Shown here piece after piece: positions 8,530-18,180 of a stretch of DNA of 64,000 bases; positions within the stretch are counted from its first letter, which is position 1, and each line of letters begins with the position of its first letter. The notes below the pieces were generated by a model. That model saw nothing but the letters and a program-made list of their open reading frames with translations, ran no database searches and had not been told where the DNA came from. The translations under genes and the position numbers were made by a program. Origin of the DNA: Mesorhizobium alhagi CCNWXJ12-2 (lineage in GTDB: Bacteria; Pseudomonadota; Alphaproteobacteria; Rhizobiales; Rhizobiaceae); NCBI RefSeq assembly GCF_000236565.1, contig NZ_AHAM01000021.1:1-64000 (forward strand), written 5' to 3'.

Positions 8530-10409
8530 TGCGGCCGATTCCGCGACGGAGTTTTCTTGCCGGGGCCGCGTCCGCGGCGGCCGTACCACTGCTGCCATCG
8601 ATTGCCTTTGCCGCAACGCCGACCAGCACGAAGCTGCATGGCCTGTCGGCTTTCGGCGACCTGAAATACCCCGCGGATTTCCTGCATTTCGACTACGTCA
8701 ACCCCGACGCGCCCAAAGGCGGCACATTCAACTTTTCGCCGCCCAACTGGTTTTTCAACCAGAGCACGCTGACCTTCAACACGCTGAACAGCTTCGTGCC
8801 CAGGGGCGATGCCCCTCCGCGTATGGAAATATGCTTCGACTCGCTGATGACTGGCATCCTGACCGGCCCGCTCGATGAACCCGATGCCGTTTACGGGCTG
8901 CTTGCCGAGACAGTCACACTCTCGGATGACCGCAACACATTTGAGTTTGCGTTGCGCCCGGAAGCGAAATTCCATGACGGGACGCCGCTGACCGCCGAGG
9001 ACTGCGCCTTCACCTTCAAGCTCTTCAAAAAGGAAGGCCACCCCAACCTGCTGCTGCCGCTGAGCGAAATGACCGACGCAGTGGCGGTCGATGCGCGCAC
9101 TCTCCGCCTTGTCTTTTCGGGCAAGCAGTCTGCGCGTACGGTGCTCAACGTTGTCAGCTTTCCGATTCTTTCGAAAGCCTATTTCGACGCCAATCCGTTC
9201 GATGGACGCGGTCTGAAGCCGCTGCTCGGCTCCGGGCCGTACAAGGTCGGGCGTGTCGTGGCCGGACAGGCCATCGAATATGAGCGCGTCGCCGACTATT
9301 GGGGCCGAGATCTGCCGGTCAATCGCGGATTGTACAATTTCGACCGCATCCGGATCGAATTCTACGGCGCGCGGCAGGCCGCATTCGAAGCCTTCAAGAA
9401 GGGCAACATCTTCTACCGGCAGGAACACACCGCGCGCGTCTGGGCCACGGAGTATAATTTTCCGGCGATGGCCGCAGGCAAGGTCATCAAGCGCGAGTTT
9501 CCCGCCGAGAAGCGGCCATCCATGCAGGCAATCGCGGTCAACCAGCGCCGCGAGCGTTTCCGCGACCGGCGCGTGCGTCAGGCGATCGCGCTTTGCTTCG
9601 ACTTCGAATGGACGAAGCGCAATCTGTTCTACGATGCCTATGAGCGGTCGCAATCTTCCTTCGAGAAGTCCGACTACAAGGCCGAGGGCATGCCTTCGCC
9701 GGCGGAACTGGAGTTGCTGGAGCCCCTGCGCGACAAGATTCCGCCGGAGGCATTCGGTGAAGCGGTCATCCAGCCTGTGTCCGACGGGTCCGGCCGTGAC
9801 CGCAAGCTTCTAAGCGCGGCCTCCAAGCTGCTGGCGGAGGCGGGGTGGAAGCGGGACGGTCCTCTCGTCGCCAACGGCAAGGGGGAAAGCCTGGCCGTGG
9901 AATTCCTGGTCGAGGACGACTCGCTTGCCCGCGTTCTCACGTCGTGGATGGAGAATATGAGGGCGATCGGCATCGACGCCACCATCCGCATGGTCGATTC
10001 GGCGCAGTACCAGGCGCGGCAGGCCGATTTCGATTTCGACCTTGTTATGATGGCGCTTTCCTTCACCGCCACGCCGACCCGCGACGACATGGAATCGCTA
10101 TTCCATTCCCGCTCGGCCAATCTGCCGGGCGCGAGAAATCTTCCGGGCACCGCCGATCCCGCCATCGACGAGCTGATCGATGCCGTCGGCCGCGCCGCCG
10201 ACCGCGAAAGCCTGGTTACGGCGGTCCGCGCACTCGACCGGGTCTTGCGCGCGCGGCTCGACTGGATTCCAAATTGGTTTTCGGCGAATCACCGTGCGGC
10301 CTTCTGGGACATGTTCGGCTTCAAGGAGCCGAAACCCGATTACGGCTTCCCGGTCGAAGCCATGTGGTGGTTCGACAAGGACAAGGCGGCAGCGATTGGG
10401 AAGGGCTGA
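8529..10409 (+). CDS. YejA-like peptide ABC transporter substrate-binding protein (Tat-type signal)
   Basis: A second 626-residue family 5 binding protein, clearly paralogous to the gene before it: both have YVNPDAPKGGTFN-like, FHDGTPLTAEDC-like, WATEYNFPA-like and DRRVRQAI-like blocks. Its leader differs, MRPIPRRSFLAGAASAAAVP, which carries a twin-arginine motif (RRSFLAG) and so suggests Tat export of a folded protein. The ATG overlaps the preceding stop (TGATG). A 39-nt gap separates it from yejB. The tandem pair probably serves one permease with different ligand ranges, which is an inference. Confidence 0.88.
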   Translation: MRPIPRRSFLAGAASAAAVPLLPSIAFAATPTSTKLHGLSAFGDLKYPADFLHFDYVNPDAPKGGTFNFSPPNWFFNQSTLTFNTLNSFVPRGDAPPRMEICFDSLMTGILTGPLDEPDAVYGLLAETVTLSDDRNTFEFALRPEAKFHDGTPLTAEDCAFTFKLFKKEGHPNLLLPLSEMTDAVAVDARTLRLVFSGKQSARTVLNVVSFPILSKAYFDANPFDGRGLKPLLGSGPYKVGRVVAGQAIEYERVADYWGRDLPVNRGLYNFDRIRIEFYGARQAAFEAFKKGNIFYRQEHTARVWATEYNFPAMAAGKVIKREFPAEKRPSMQAIAVNQRRERFRDRRVRQAIALCFDFEWTKRNLFYDAYERSQSSFEKSDYKAEGMPSPAELELLEPLRDKIPPEAFGEAVIQPVSDGSGRDRKLLSAASKLLAEAGWKRDGPLVANGKGESLAVEFLVEDDSLARVLTSWMENMRAIGIDATIRMVDSAQYQARQADFDFDLVMMALSFTATPTRDDMESLFHSRSANLPGARNLPGTADPAIDELIDAVGRAADRESLVTAVRALDRVLRARLDWIPNWFSANHRAAFWDMFGFKEPKPDYGFPVEAMWWFDKDKAAAIGKG

Positions 10410-10448
10410 CATCATCTCCAGACCATCTTCCGAAAGGGTTTCGGCCTA

Positions 10449-11543
10449 ATGGGCGCCTATATCCTCAGGCGCGTGCTTTTGATGATCCCGACGCTGTTCG
10501 GCATCATGGCGATCTCCTTCATCGTCATCCAGTTCGCGCCCGGCGGACCGGTCGAGCAGGTGATTGCGCAATTGACCGGGCAGGGCGGCGAAGACCGCCT
10601 TTCGGGCGGCGGCAGCGACATGGCTGCGGGCAATGTCGACGCCGGCGGCGGGGCTTCATCGAGATATCGCGGCGCGCAGGGGCTTAACCCCGAATTCATC
10701 GCCAAGCTGGAACAGCAATTCGGCTTCGACAGGCCGCCGCTCGAACGCTTCTTCAAGATGCTGTGGGACTATGCCCGCTTCGATTTCGGCGAGAGTTTCT
10801 TTCGCGACATCTCGGTCATCGACCTGATCCTTGAGAAAATGCCGGTGTCGATCTCGATTGGGCTGTGGACCACGCTCATCTCGTATCTGATCTCGATCCC
10901 GCTCGGCATCCGCAAGGCTGTCAAGGACGGGTCGGCCTTCGATGTCTGGACCAGCGGAATCGTCATCGTCGGCTACGCAATCCCGGGCTTTCTGTTCGCC
11001 ATCCTGCTCATGGTGCTGTTTGCGGGCGGATCGTTCTTCGACTGGTTTCCGCTGCGCGGCCTGTATTCAGACAATTTCGACCAGCTGTCGCTCGGCGAAA
11101 AAATCCTCGACTATTTCTGGCATCTTGCGCTGCCGCTGACGGCTCTGGTGCTCTCCGCCTTCGCAACCACGACGCTGCTCACCAAGAACTCGTTCCTGGA
11201 TGAAATCCGCAAGCAGTATGTGGTTACGGCGCGCGCCAAGGGGCTGTCCGAAGGGCGCGTCCTTTACGGCCATGTCTTCCGCAATGCCATGCTGATCGTC
11301 ATCGCCGGTTTTCCCGGCGCCTTCATCGCGGCCTTCTTCACCGGTTCGCTGCTGATCGAGAACATCTTCTCGCTCGACGGGCTAGGCCTTCTCGGCTTTC
11401 GCTCCGTGGTCGCGCGCGACTACCCCGTCGTCTTCGCCAACCTCTACATTTTCTCGCTGATCGGCCTGTTCGTGGGCCTCATCTCCGACCTGATCTACAC
11501 CTGGATTGACCCGCGCATCGACTTCGAGCGGAGGGATGTCTGA
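10449..11543 (+). CDS. yejB: Microcin C/oligopeptide-type ABC transporter permease YejB
   Basis: A 364-residue inner-membrane permease. The N-terminus [19 protein letters not shown] is typical for DppB/OppB/YejB permeases, and the YejB-specific long insertion between the first helix and the permease domain is present (about residues 40-95, Gly-rich). The EAA loop [20 protein letters not shown] that contacts the ATPase lies at about residues 258-280. It shares one base with the start of yejE. Confidence 0.92.
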   Translation: MGAYILRRVLLMIPTLFGIMAISFIVIQFAPGGPVEQVIAQLTGQGGEDRLSGGGSDMAAGNVDAGGGASSRYRGAQGLNPEFIAKLEQQFGFDRPPLERFFKMLWDYARFDFGESFFRDISVIDLILEKMPVSISIGLWTTLISYLISIPLGIRKAVKDGSAFDVWTSGIVIVGYAIPGFLFAILLMVLFAGGSFFDWFPLRGLYSDNFDQLSLGEKILDYFWHLALPLTALVLSAFATTTLLTKNSFLDEIRKQYVVTARAKGLSEGRVLYGHVFRNAMLIVIAGFPGAFIAAFFTGSLLIENIFSLDGLGLLGFRSVVARDYPVVFANLYIFSLIGLFVGLISDLIYTWIDPRIDFERRDV

Positions 11544-12676
11544 TGGCGGCGGTCGAAGGATTCGGCCAGCGCGCCGCCCGGCCATGGCTGTCGCCGCTCA
11601 ACCAGCGGCGCTGGCAGAACTTCAAGGCGAACCGGCGCGGCTACTGGTCACTCTGGATCTTCCTCGTCCTGTTCGTCCTGTCGATGTTTGCGGAGTTCGT
11701 CGCCAATGACAGGCCGATCCTCGCCTTCTACAAGGGCGAATTGCTGGTTCCGGCGCTTATCGACTATCCGGAGGAGAAATTCGGTGGCTTCTATGCAGTC
11801 ACCGACTATCGCGACCCCGTAATATCGGACGAGATCGAGGCCAATGGCTGGCTGCTCTGGCCGCCGGTCCGCTATTCGTACCGGTCGGTGAACAATGAAA
11901 TCCCCGAGGCCGCTCCGTCCAAGCCGTCCTGGATGTTCACGAAGGAAGAACGCTGCCAGCGCTATCCGCTTGGCGTCGACGACCCGAACTGCACCATAGG
12001 CAACTGGAATTGGCTCGGCACAGACGACCAGGCGCGCGACGTGCTGGCCCGCGTCATCTACGGCTTCCGCGTTTCGGTGCTGTTCGGCCTGATCCTGACT
12101 CTCGGGTCGGCGGTCATCGGCGTTTCGTCAGGTGCGGTCCAGGGCTATTTCGGCGGAATGACAGATCTCATCTTCCAACGCATCATCGAGATCTGGTCGT
12201 CGATCCCGGTGCTCTACCTGCTCCTCATCATCGCGGCGATCCTGCCGCCAGGCTTCTTCATCCTGCTTGGCATCATGCTCCTGTTCTCCTGGGTGAGCTT
12301 CGTCGGCATCGTGCGCGCCGAATTCCTGCGCGCGCGCAACTTCGAATATGTAAACGCCGCGCGCGCGCTCGGCGTGCCCAACCGCACCATCATGTTCCGC
12401 CACCTCCTGCCCAACGCGATGGTGGCGACGCTGACGTTCCTGCCCTTCATCCTGAACGGGTCGATCACCACGCTGACCTCGCTCGACTTCCTCGGCTTCG
12501 GCCTGCCGCCAGGTTCAGCCTCGCTCGGCGAACTGCTGAAGCAGGGCCAGCGCAACCTCAACGCGCCCTGGCTCGGCTTCTCGGGTTTCATCGTCATGTC
12601 GCTGATGCTGTCGCTGCTGATCTTCATCGGCGAGGCGACGCGCGACGCGTTCGATCCAAGGAAGACGTTCAAGTGA
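11543..12676 (+). CDS. yejE: Microcin C/oligopeptide-type ABC transporter permease YejE
   Basis: A 377-residue inner-membrane permease of the DppC type, partner of YejB. An N-terminal OppC_N-like region (SPLNQRRWQNFKANRRGYWSL) precedes the first helix; a large periplasmic insertion (about residues 55-150) with GTDDQARDVLARVIYGFRVS marks the family. The EAA loop NAARALGVPNRTIMFRHLLPNA is near residue 270. It overlaps both neighbours, yejB by one base and yejF by four (GTGA), indicating translational coupling. Confidence 0.93.
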   Translation: MAAVEGFGQRAARPWLSPLNQRRWQNFKANRRGYWSLWIFLVLFVLSMFAEFVANDRPILAFYKGELLVPALIDYPEEKFGGFYAVTDYRDPVISDEIEANGWLLWPPVRYSYRSVNNEIPEAAPSKPSWMFTKEERCQRYPLGVDDPNCTIGNWNWLGTDDQARDVLARVIYGFRVSVLFGLILTLGSAVIGVSSGAVQGYFGGMTDLIFQRIIEIWSSIPVLYLLLIIAAILPPGFFILLGIMLLFSWVSFVGIVRAEFLRARNFEYVNAARALGVPNRTIMFRHLLPNAMVATLTFLPFILNGSITTLTSLDFLGFGLPPGSASLGELLKQGQRNLNAPWLGFSGFIVMSLMLSLLIFIGEATRDAFDPRKTFK

Positions 12677-14304
12677 GCGCGGCTCCCCTTCTCTCGGTCC
12701 GCGATCTTTCCGTCGCCTTCAGCCAGGGCGGCAGGACGACCGCCGCCGTCGATCATATCTCCTTCGACATCGCCAAGGGCGAGACGGTGGCGCTGGTCGG
12801 CGAATCGGGGTCGGGCAAATCGGTCTCGGCGCTTTCGGTGCTCAAGCTTTTGCCCTATCCGCCGGCGAGCCATCCGTCCGGCCAGATACTGTTTCATGGC
12901 AACGATCTCCTGGCGCAGGGCGAGAACGAGTTGCGCAAGGTGCGCGGCAACAAGATCACCATGATCTTCCAGGAGCCGATGACCTCGCTTAACCCGCTGC
13001 ACACGATCGAGCAGCAGATCGTCGAAATCCTGGCGCTGCACCAGGGCATGGGCGACCGCCAGGCGCGCGCCCGCACGCTCGAACTGCTCAACGAGGTCGG
13101 CATACGCGAGCCGCAGAAGCGCCTCCAGGCCTACCCGCATCAATTGTCGGGCGGGCAGCGCCAGCGCGTGATGATCGCCATGGCGCTGGCCAACGAGCCG
13201 GAACTCTTGATCGCCGACGAGCCGACCACCGCACTGGACGTGACCGTGCAGGCACAGATTCTCGAACTGCTTGCCGGTCTGAAGGCCCGCAAGGGCATGT
13301 CGATGCTGTTCATCACCCACGACCTCGGCATCGTCCGCAAGATCGCCGACCGCGTCTGCGTGATGACGAACGGCAAGATCGTCGAGACGGGGCCGACCAA
13401 GGAAATCTTCGACAATCCGAAGCACGACTACACCCGCCATCTGCTCGCCGCCGAGCCGAAGGGCCAGCCGCCGGTCGCCGACACCAGCGCAAAGACGGTG
13501 ATGTCGGGAGAAGGCGTGAAAGTGTGGTTTCCGATCAAGCAGGGCTTCTTTCGCAGGATCGTCGATCATGTGAAGGCAGTGGACGGCATCGACGTCACAG
13601 TGCGTGCCGGCCAGACGCTCGGCGTGGTAGGCGAATCCGGCTCGGGCAAGACGACGCTCGGTCTCGCCCTCGCCCGCATGATCTCGTCCGAAGGCAAGAT
13701 CCATTTCAACGGCCGCGACATCGACCGGCTTTCGTTCAACGAAATGCGCCCGCTGCGCCGCGAATTGCAGATCGTCTTCCAGGATCCGTTCGGTTCGCTG
13801 AGTCCGCGCATGTCGATTGCCGAGATCATCGAGGAAGGGCTGAAGATCCACGAGCCGAAATTGTCGGAGGAAGAGCGCGACCGGCGGGTGGTGGATGTGC
13901 TGAAGGAAGTCGGGCTCGATCCCGAGACGCGCTTCCGCTATCCGCATGAATTTTCCGGAGGGCAGCGCCAGCGCATCGCCATCGCGCGGGCGATGGTGCT
14001 CAACCCGCGCTTCGTGATGCTCGACGAGCCGACCTCGGCGCTCGACATGAGCGTGCAGGCTCAAGTGGTGGATCTTTTGCGCGACCTGCAGGTGAGGCAC
14101 GATCTCGCCTATCTGTTTATCAGCCACGATCTGAAGGTGATCCGGGCGCTCGCCAACGAGGTGATCGTCATGCGCAACGGCAAGATCGTCGAGTTCGGCC
14201 CGGCCAAGCAGATTTTCGAGGCGCCGAAGTCGGATTACACGAGAGCGCTGATTTCGGCGGCGTTCAAGATCGAGACTGCGCCGACCGGAATCGTCAGCGA
14301 ATAG
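12673..14304 (+). CDS. yejF: Peptide ABC transporter ATP-binding protein YejF (two fused ATPase domains)
   Basis: A 543-residue protein with two complete ABC ATPase domains. The first has Walker A GESGSGKS at about 43-50, signature LSGGQRQRV at about 158 and Walker [13 protein letters not shown]. The second has GESGSGKTT at about 320, [14 protein letters not shown] at about 426 and [12 protein letters not shown]. The start is the GTG at 12673, giving a 4-base GTGA overlap with yejE; the open frame extends upstream only as an out-of-frame shadow of yejE. It powers import by YejBE. Confidence 0.95.
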   Translation: MSAAPLLSVRDLSVAFSQGGRTTAAVDHISFDIAKGETVALVGESGSGKSVSALSVLKLLPYPPASHPSGQILFHGNDLLAQGENELRKVRGNKITMIFQEPMTSLNPLHTIEQQIVEILALHQGMGDRQARARTLELLNEVGIREPQKRLQAYPHQLSGGQRQRVMIAMALANEPELLIADEPTTALDVTVQAQILELLAGLKARKGMSMLFITHDLGIVRKIADRVCVMTNGKIVETGPTKEIFDNPKHDYTRHLLAAEPKGQPPVADTSAKTVMSGEGVKVWFPIKQGFFRRIVDHVKAVDGIDVTVRAGQTLGVVGESGSGKTTLGLALARMISSEGKIHFNGRDIDRLSFNEMRPLRRELQIVFQDPFGSLSPRMSIAEIIEEGLKIHEPKLSEEERDRRVVDVLKEVGLDPETRFRYPHEFSGGQRQRIAIARAMVLNPRFVMLDEPTSALDMSVQAQVVDLLRDLQVRHDLAYLFISHDLKVIRALANEVIVMRNGKIVEFGPAKQIFEAPKSDYTRALISAAFKIETAPTGIVSE

Positions 14305-14328
14305 CATGCCAGGAAAGAGACTGAGATC

Positions 14329-15270
14329 ATGCAGAAGGGCCGCATCCTGCTTTCGGTCACCGGCTTCAATCCGCAGCGCTGGCAGGAATTGCTGTCAGCC
14401 GACCGCGAGGTGGTGCTGGCGCCGGACGGGCCGAACGATCCGACGATCACCTATGCGGTGGTGTGGAAGCAGCGTCCGAACCTGCTTGCCGGCCTGCCGA
14501 ACCTGCGCGCCATATTCTCGATCGGCGCCGGCGTCGATCACATCTTCACCGATCCGACGGTGCCGGACGTGCCCATCGTGCGCGTCGTCGCCGAAAATCT
14601 CACCCAATACATGACCGAATATGTCACCTGGCGGGTGCTCGACCATCATCGGCAGGGCATGCTGTACCGCACCCAGCAGCGCAAGAAGATCTGGCATGAG
14701 CCGCCGCAGCGGCCTGCAAACGACATTTCGGTAGGCATCATGGGTCTGGGGCAGCTTGGCCGCGCGGCAGCCCAGGCGCTGCTGGCGCTTGGCTTCCGCG
14801 TCAATGGCTGGGGCCGCACGGACCGGCCGATGGCCGGCGTCACGACATTTTCCGGCGATGGCGGGCTGATCCCGTTCCTCAACGCCACCGACATCCTCGT
14901 GGTGCTTCTGCCGCTGACGCCGGCAACGCATGGCATCGTCAATTACGGGCTGCTTCGGGAACTCAGACGACGCAACGGTCTCGGCGGGGCGGTGCTGATC
15001 AATGCCGGGCGCGGCAGGCTGCAGCGCGACGCCGACATCTTGCGCGCGCTGGAGGATGGCACGCTGAAGGAAGCGAGCCTCGACGTGTTCGAGGTAGAGC
15101 CCCTGCCCCGCACCAGCCCGCTCTGGGCGCATCCGCGCGTCTTTGTCACGCCGCATGCGGCGGCGACATCCGACCCGGCGCACCTCGCCGCGCCGATGCT
15201 CGAGCAGATGGACGCCTACGAGCGCGGCGAGCCGCTGCACAATCTGGTCAATCGCGAGGCGGGGTATTAA
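14329..15270 (+). CDS. ghrA: Glyoxylate/hydroxypyruvate reductase A-like D-2-hydroxyacid dehydrogenase
   Basis: A 313-residue NAD(P)H-dependent dehydrogenase likely reducing glyoxylate or hydroxypyruvate. The Rossmann motif GLGQLGRAAAQALLALGF lies at about 138-155. Catalytic elements are the arginine in NAGRGRLQRD, the glutamate in DVFEVEPLP and the histidine in VTPHAAA. The early segment SIGAGVDHI and overall length match GhrA rather than the longer GhrB type. It follows yejF by 24 nt and may be read through from that operon, though the functions are not obviously linked. Confidence 0.85.
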   Translation: MQKGRILLSVTGFNPQRWQELLSADREVVLAPDGPNDPTITYAVVWKQRPNLLAGLPNLRAIFSIGAGVDHIFTDPTVPDVPIVRVVAENLTQYMTEYVTWRVLDHHRQGMLYRTQQRKKIWHEPPQRPANDISVGIMGLGQLGRAAAQALLALGFRVNGWGRTDRPMAGVTTFSGDGGLIPFLNATDILVVLLPLTPATHGIVNYGLLRELRRRNGLGGAVLINAGRGRLQRDADILRALEDGTLKEASLDVFEVEPLPRTSPLWAHPRVFVTPHAAATSDPAHLAAPMLEQMDAYERGEPLHNLVNREAGY

Positions 15271-15328
15271 CCCGGGCATTTCTCGCCGGCTCGCCATCCC
15301 GCTTGCAGCGCGGGAGGGGATCACAGTC

Positions 15329-15345
15329 AAAAAGCCTACGGCCTT
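15329..15345 (-). terminator. Weak terminator at the end of the NlpC/P60 gene
   Basis: On the minus strand AAGGCC-GTA-GGCTTTTT forms a six-pair stem (one G-U) followed by a T run. It overlaps the stop codon of the NlpC/P60 gene, so termination there is plausible but the hairpin is short. Confidence 0.4.
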
Positions 15346-16196
15346 CTGAACCCCGTCGGGCCGCCATAGAGATAGCCTATGCGGTCGATGGCGTCGGAGA
15401 GCCGTTCGCGGGAGACCAGCATTGTCTGGCCGTTGGCATGGATCATGTTTTCGGCGTCGGTCATGATCGCGACGTGGCCCTTCCAGAAGACGAGGTCGCC
15501 GCGCCGCAGTCTCGAAAAGCCGGGGCCTGGCTCAACCGGCGCGCCGATGCTTTCGGCCTGCATGTCAGTGTCGCGCAACACGTTCCTGCCGGCCATGCAC
15601 ATGGCGAGCTGCACCAGCCCGGAGCAGTCGATGCCGAAACCTGATACCCCGCCCCAGAGATAGGGCGTGTAGAGGAGCGTCTCCGCCACCGCGACATAGT
15701 CCGTCGCGGCTTCGCCGATCGGGCGCAGGTGCCCCGCCACCAACGCTTCGCCGGAGGGCAGGAGCGCATAACGCGTGCCGCGCGTCTCGGCATAGCCGGT
15801 GGCGGTCACTGCCGAGCCCATCGACAATTCGCCCGAGCGCGGGAGCTTCAGGTCGGGGCCGGGATAGAGAAAACTGCGCGGCGCGGCCACGATATGCGTC
15901 GGTTCGGCCTCGCGCATCCCAAGGGCCGACTCGACCACATAGCCGACATAGCCGTCGCTTTCCGCCTGAATCCAGGCCCAGCCGCCCGCCCGCTCGAAGA
16001 CCCGCACATCGGCGCCGAACAGCGCCTGCGTATCGACACCTGCATCCGGGGCCGGCGCCTTCCTGATGTCGGCGACTGCGGCGACGATGCGCGCCGGCTG
16101 GCCGGCGACAAAGCGCTCAGCCGCGACTTCACCTCTGAGGCGGTCGTCGGCGAGATCGGGACGGAAGGCATGCAGGCGGGCGTCGCGGGCAGTCAA
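15336..16196 (-). CDS. NlpC/P60 family cell-wall peptidase with SH3-like N-terminus
   Basis: A 286-residue C40-family cysteine peptidase that probably cleaves peptidoglycan stem peptides. N-terminal bacterial SH3-like modules (about residues 20-140, with AWIQAESDGYVGYV) precede the catalytic domain. That domain has the nucleophile in GIDCSGLVQ (about residue 190), histidine in GHVAIM and the third polar residue in IHANGQ. This order matches the dipeptidyl-peptidase VI group. No signal peptide is visible, so it may act on imported muropeptides. Its start overlaps the upstream MarR gene by 4 bases. Confidence 0.9.
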   Translation of the reverse strand: MTARDARLHAFRPDLADDRLRGEVAAERFVAGQPARIVAAVADIRKAPAPDAGVDTQALFGADVRVFERAGGWAWIQAESDGYVGYVVESALGMREAEPTHIVAAPRSFLYPGPDLKLPRSGELSMGSAVTATGYAETRGTRYALLPSGEALVAGHLRPIGEAATDYVAVAETLLYTPYLWGGVSGFGIDCSGLVQLAMCMAGRNVLRDTDMQAESIGAPVEPGPGFSRLRRGDLVFWKGHVAIMTDAENMIHANGQTMLVSRERLSDAIDRIGYLYGGPTGFRRP

Positions 16197-16543
16197 ATCG
16201 GCAGCTCCTTGGCTTTGGCGATGATAACATCGCCGAGCCGCTCGACATAGAGCGCGCCTTCGACGGTCCGTCTGACCAGCACGTTGCGCTTGTCGCGTTC
16301 GTCTCGGTGGCGCGAAACCAGCTTCAGCGCGCCCATCGAATCCAGCGCGCGCGTTATCACCGGCTTCGTGACGTTGAGCCGCGCGGCGAGGCCGCGCACG
16401 GTGTGCGGTGGCGGGTCGAGATAGACGGTGAGCAGGATCGCCGCCTGGCGCATGGTCAGGTCAGGCGCGTCGTCACGCACCTCCGAAAGGGTGACCTGCT
16501 GCCAGAGCCGAAGCGCCTGGCTGGGGCGCAAGTTGATGGTCAT
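16193..16543 (-). CDS. Small MarR-type winged-helix regulator
   Basis: A 116-residue protein built of a single MarR-like winged helix-turn-helix: TMRQAAILLTVY, the recognition region VRGLAARLNVTKPVITRALDSMGALKLV and a wing with RHRDERDKRNVLV. It is shorter than typical MarR repressors, lacking part of the C-terminal dimerisation helices. It overlaps the NlpC/P60 peptidase by ATGA, so the pair is translated together and the regulator may control cell-wall turnover genes. The ligand and targets are unknown. Confidence 0.8.
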   Translation of the reverse strand: MTINLRPSQALRLWQQVTLSEVRDDAPDLTMRQAAILLTVYLDPPPHTVRGLAARLNVTKPVITRALDSMGALKLVSRHRDERDKRNVLVRRTVEGALYVERLGDVIIAKAKELPI

Positions 16544-16709
16544 CGCAGCAGAATGAGCGCGAAACGTTTCGGTTCCGTTTCAGTTAGTGCAGATCATCAT
16601 GTGAGGTCGGCGCCACCCCTCACCTGCCAGCCGGCATTTTCTCCCTGTATCTTTCGACAAGCTCAGACAGAGAGAAGCGGACTAGGCAGCTTCAGCCTTG
16701 CCCGAATGC

Positions 16710-18074
16710 TTAGCCATACCTCCGGGCCAGCACGCGCTCCAGCGCACGGATCCCCTGGGCTTCGCCGCCGGCGGGGCCGTGGGCGCGGTCGGACGGGTTC
16801 CAGGCGAAGATGTCGAAATGCGCCCAGCTTGCCGCCTTCTCGACGAAGCGGCGCAGGAACAAGGCCGCCGTGACGGAGCCGGCGAAGCCGTCGGTGGTGA
16901 CGTTGTTTATGTCGGCGATCTTTGAGGTCAGCTTAGCCTCGTAGGGCCGCCACAGCGGCATGCGCCAGAGCGGGTCTTCGACAGCGAGTGCGGCGACCGC
17001 GAGTTCGGCGGCTAGCGCGTCATCGTCAGTATAGAAGGGCGGCAGGTCCGGCCCGAGCGCAACGCGGGCGGCCCCGGTCAGCGTGGCCATGTCGATGAGA
17101 AGCTGCGGCTCCTCCTCGTCGGCGAGCGCCAGCGCGTCGGCCAGAACCAGCCTGCCCTCGGCGTCGGTGTTGCCGATCTCGACGGTGAGGCCCTTCCTGC
17201 TCGGCAGGACGTCGCCGGGCCGGAAGGCGTTGCCCGAAATGGCGTTTTCCACCGCCGGGATCAGCACACGCAGGCGGATTGCGAGTTTCGCTTCCATGAT
17301 CATAGAGGCAAGACCCAGCACATTGGCGGCACCGCCCATATCCTTCTTCATGATCAGCATGCCGCTTGCCGGCTTGATGTCGAGGCCGCCCGTGTCGAAG
17401 CAGACGCCCTTGCCAACCAGCGTGACCTTCAGCGCGTCCTTCGGGCCCCAGCGCATGTCGATCAGACGCGGCGCTTCAGTCGAAGCACGGCCGACAGCGT
17501 GGATCATCGGAAAGTTCTTTTCCAGCAGCGCATCGCCCGAGACGATTTTGATCTTGGCGTTGTGCTTGCCCGCAAGACTCTGGACCGCGGCTTCGAGCGC
17601 GTTGGGTCCCATGTCGTTGGTGGGCGTGTTGACCAGGTCGCGGGCCAGGAACACGGCGTCGGCGACGCGGCGCGCGTGCTCGATGTCGACGCCTGCCGGC
17701 ACGGAAAAGCGTACGTCGCGCGACGGCTTCTTGCCGTAGCGGGTGAAGGCGTAGCCGCCGAGCATCAGGCCGAGCGCTGTGAGCGCCGGGTCCTTCGGCT
17801 CGGAAGCGAAATACCAGTCGCCCTCCGGCAGCGCCTTGGCCAGCGCGCCGGCAGTCAGCGACGCCTCGCCATTGCCCATGCCGCAAAGCGCGCCGGCAGC
17901 CGCGCCGCCGGCGCCAGGCAGGAGCAGCACCTTGCCTGCCTCGCCGGTGAAGCCGTTCGCGGCAGCCCATGCCGCGGCGGCGGGATCGAGGCCGGCTTTT
18001 TCCAGGCCGCCCCTGGTGACGAGATAGACGGGCAGCGCTTTGCGGGGCTGCTTGTGCACGAGTTCAAGAGGCAT
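16710..18074 (-). CDS. Leucyl aminopeptidase family (M17) protein
   Basis: A 454-residue cytosolic dimetal aminopeptidase of family M17. Metal and catalytic residues are visible in VGKGVCFDTGGLDIKP, KKDMGGAANV and NTDAEGRLVLADAL. The start is the ATG at 18074 (MPLELVHKQ); the open frame extends about 320 nt further upstream but antisense over the TadD gene and its promoter region. The N-terminal domain is shorter than in PepA, as in the PepB-like group. It is divergent from the TadD gene. Confidence 0.92.
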   Translation of the reverse strand: MPLELVHKQPRKALPVYLVTRGGLEKAGLDPAAAAWAAANGFTGEAGKVLLLPGAGGAAAGALCGMGNGEASLTAGALAKALPEGDWYFASEPKDPALTALGLMLGGYAFTRYGKKPSRDVRFSVPAGVDIEHARRVADAVFLARDLVNTPTNDMGPNALEAAVQSLAGKHNAKIKIVSGDALLEKNFPMIHAVGRASTEAPRLIDMRWGPKDALKVTLVGKGVCFDTGGLDIKPASGMLIMKKDMGGAANVLGLASMIMEAKLAIRLRVLIPAVENAISGNAFRPGDVLPSRKGLTVEIGNTDAEGRLVLADALALADEEEPQLLIDMATLTGAARVALGPDLPPFYTDDDALAAELAVAALAVEDPLWRMPLWRPYEAKLTSKIADINNVTTDGFAGSVTAALFLRRFVEKAASWAHFDIFAWNPSDRAHGPAGGEAQGIRALERVLARRYG

Positions 18075-18106
18075 GTTTTCGGTCCTGGGACTGGTGAGGG
18101 CGTTCC

Positions 18107-18121
18107 TTAACCATCCATTAG
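18107..18121. promoter_or_regulatory. CtrA-like box upstream of TadD gene
   Basis: TTAACCATCCATTAG fits the bipartite CtrA motif TTAA-N7-TTAA with one mismatch in the last base, and includes the TTAACCAT half-site form. It lies about 60 nt before the TadD start. CtrA controls pilus genes in Caulobacter; control here is inferred from the motif. Confidence 0.45.
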
Positions 18122-18180
18122 GGTTAACGGAATATTTCTCCGAGGTGGGGCAGGCGGCCGGCGAACGGTCGCGGAGACGG

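Noticed and set aside
12214-14307. Very long antisense open frame opposite yejF and yejE
   Set aside because: It mirrors well-supported genes in high-GC DNA, has Arg/His/Asp-rich composition and no recognisable domain.
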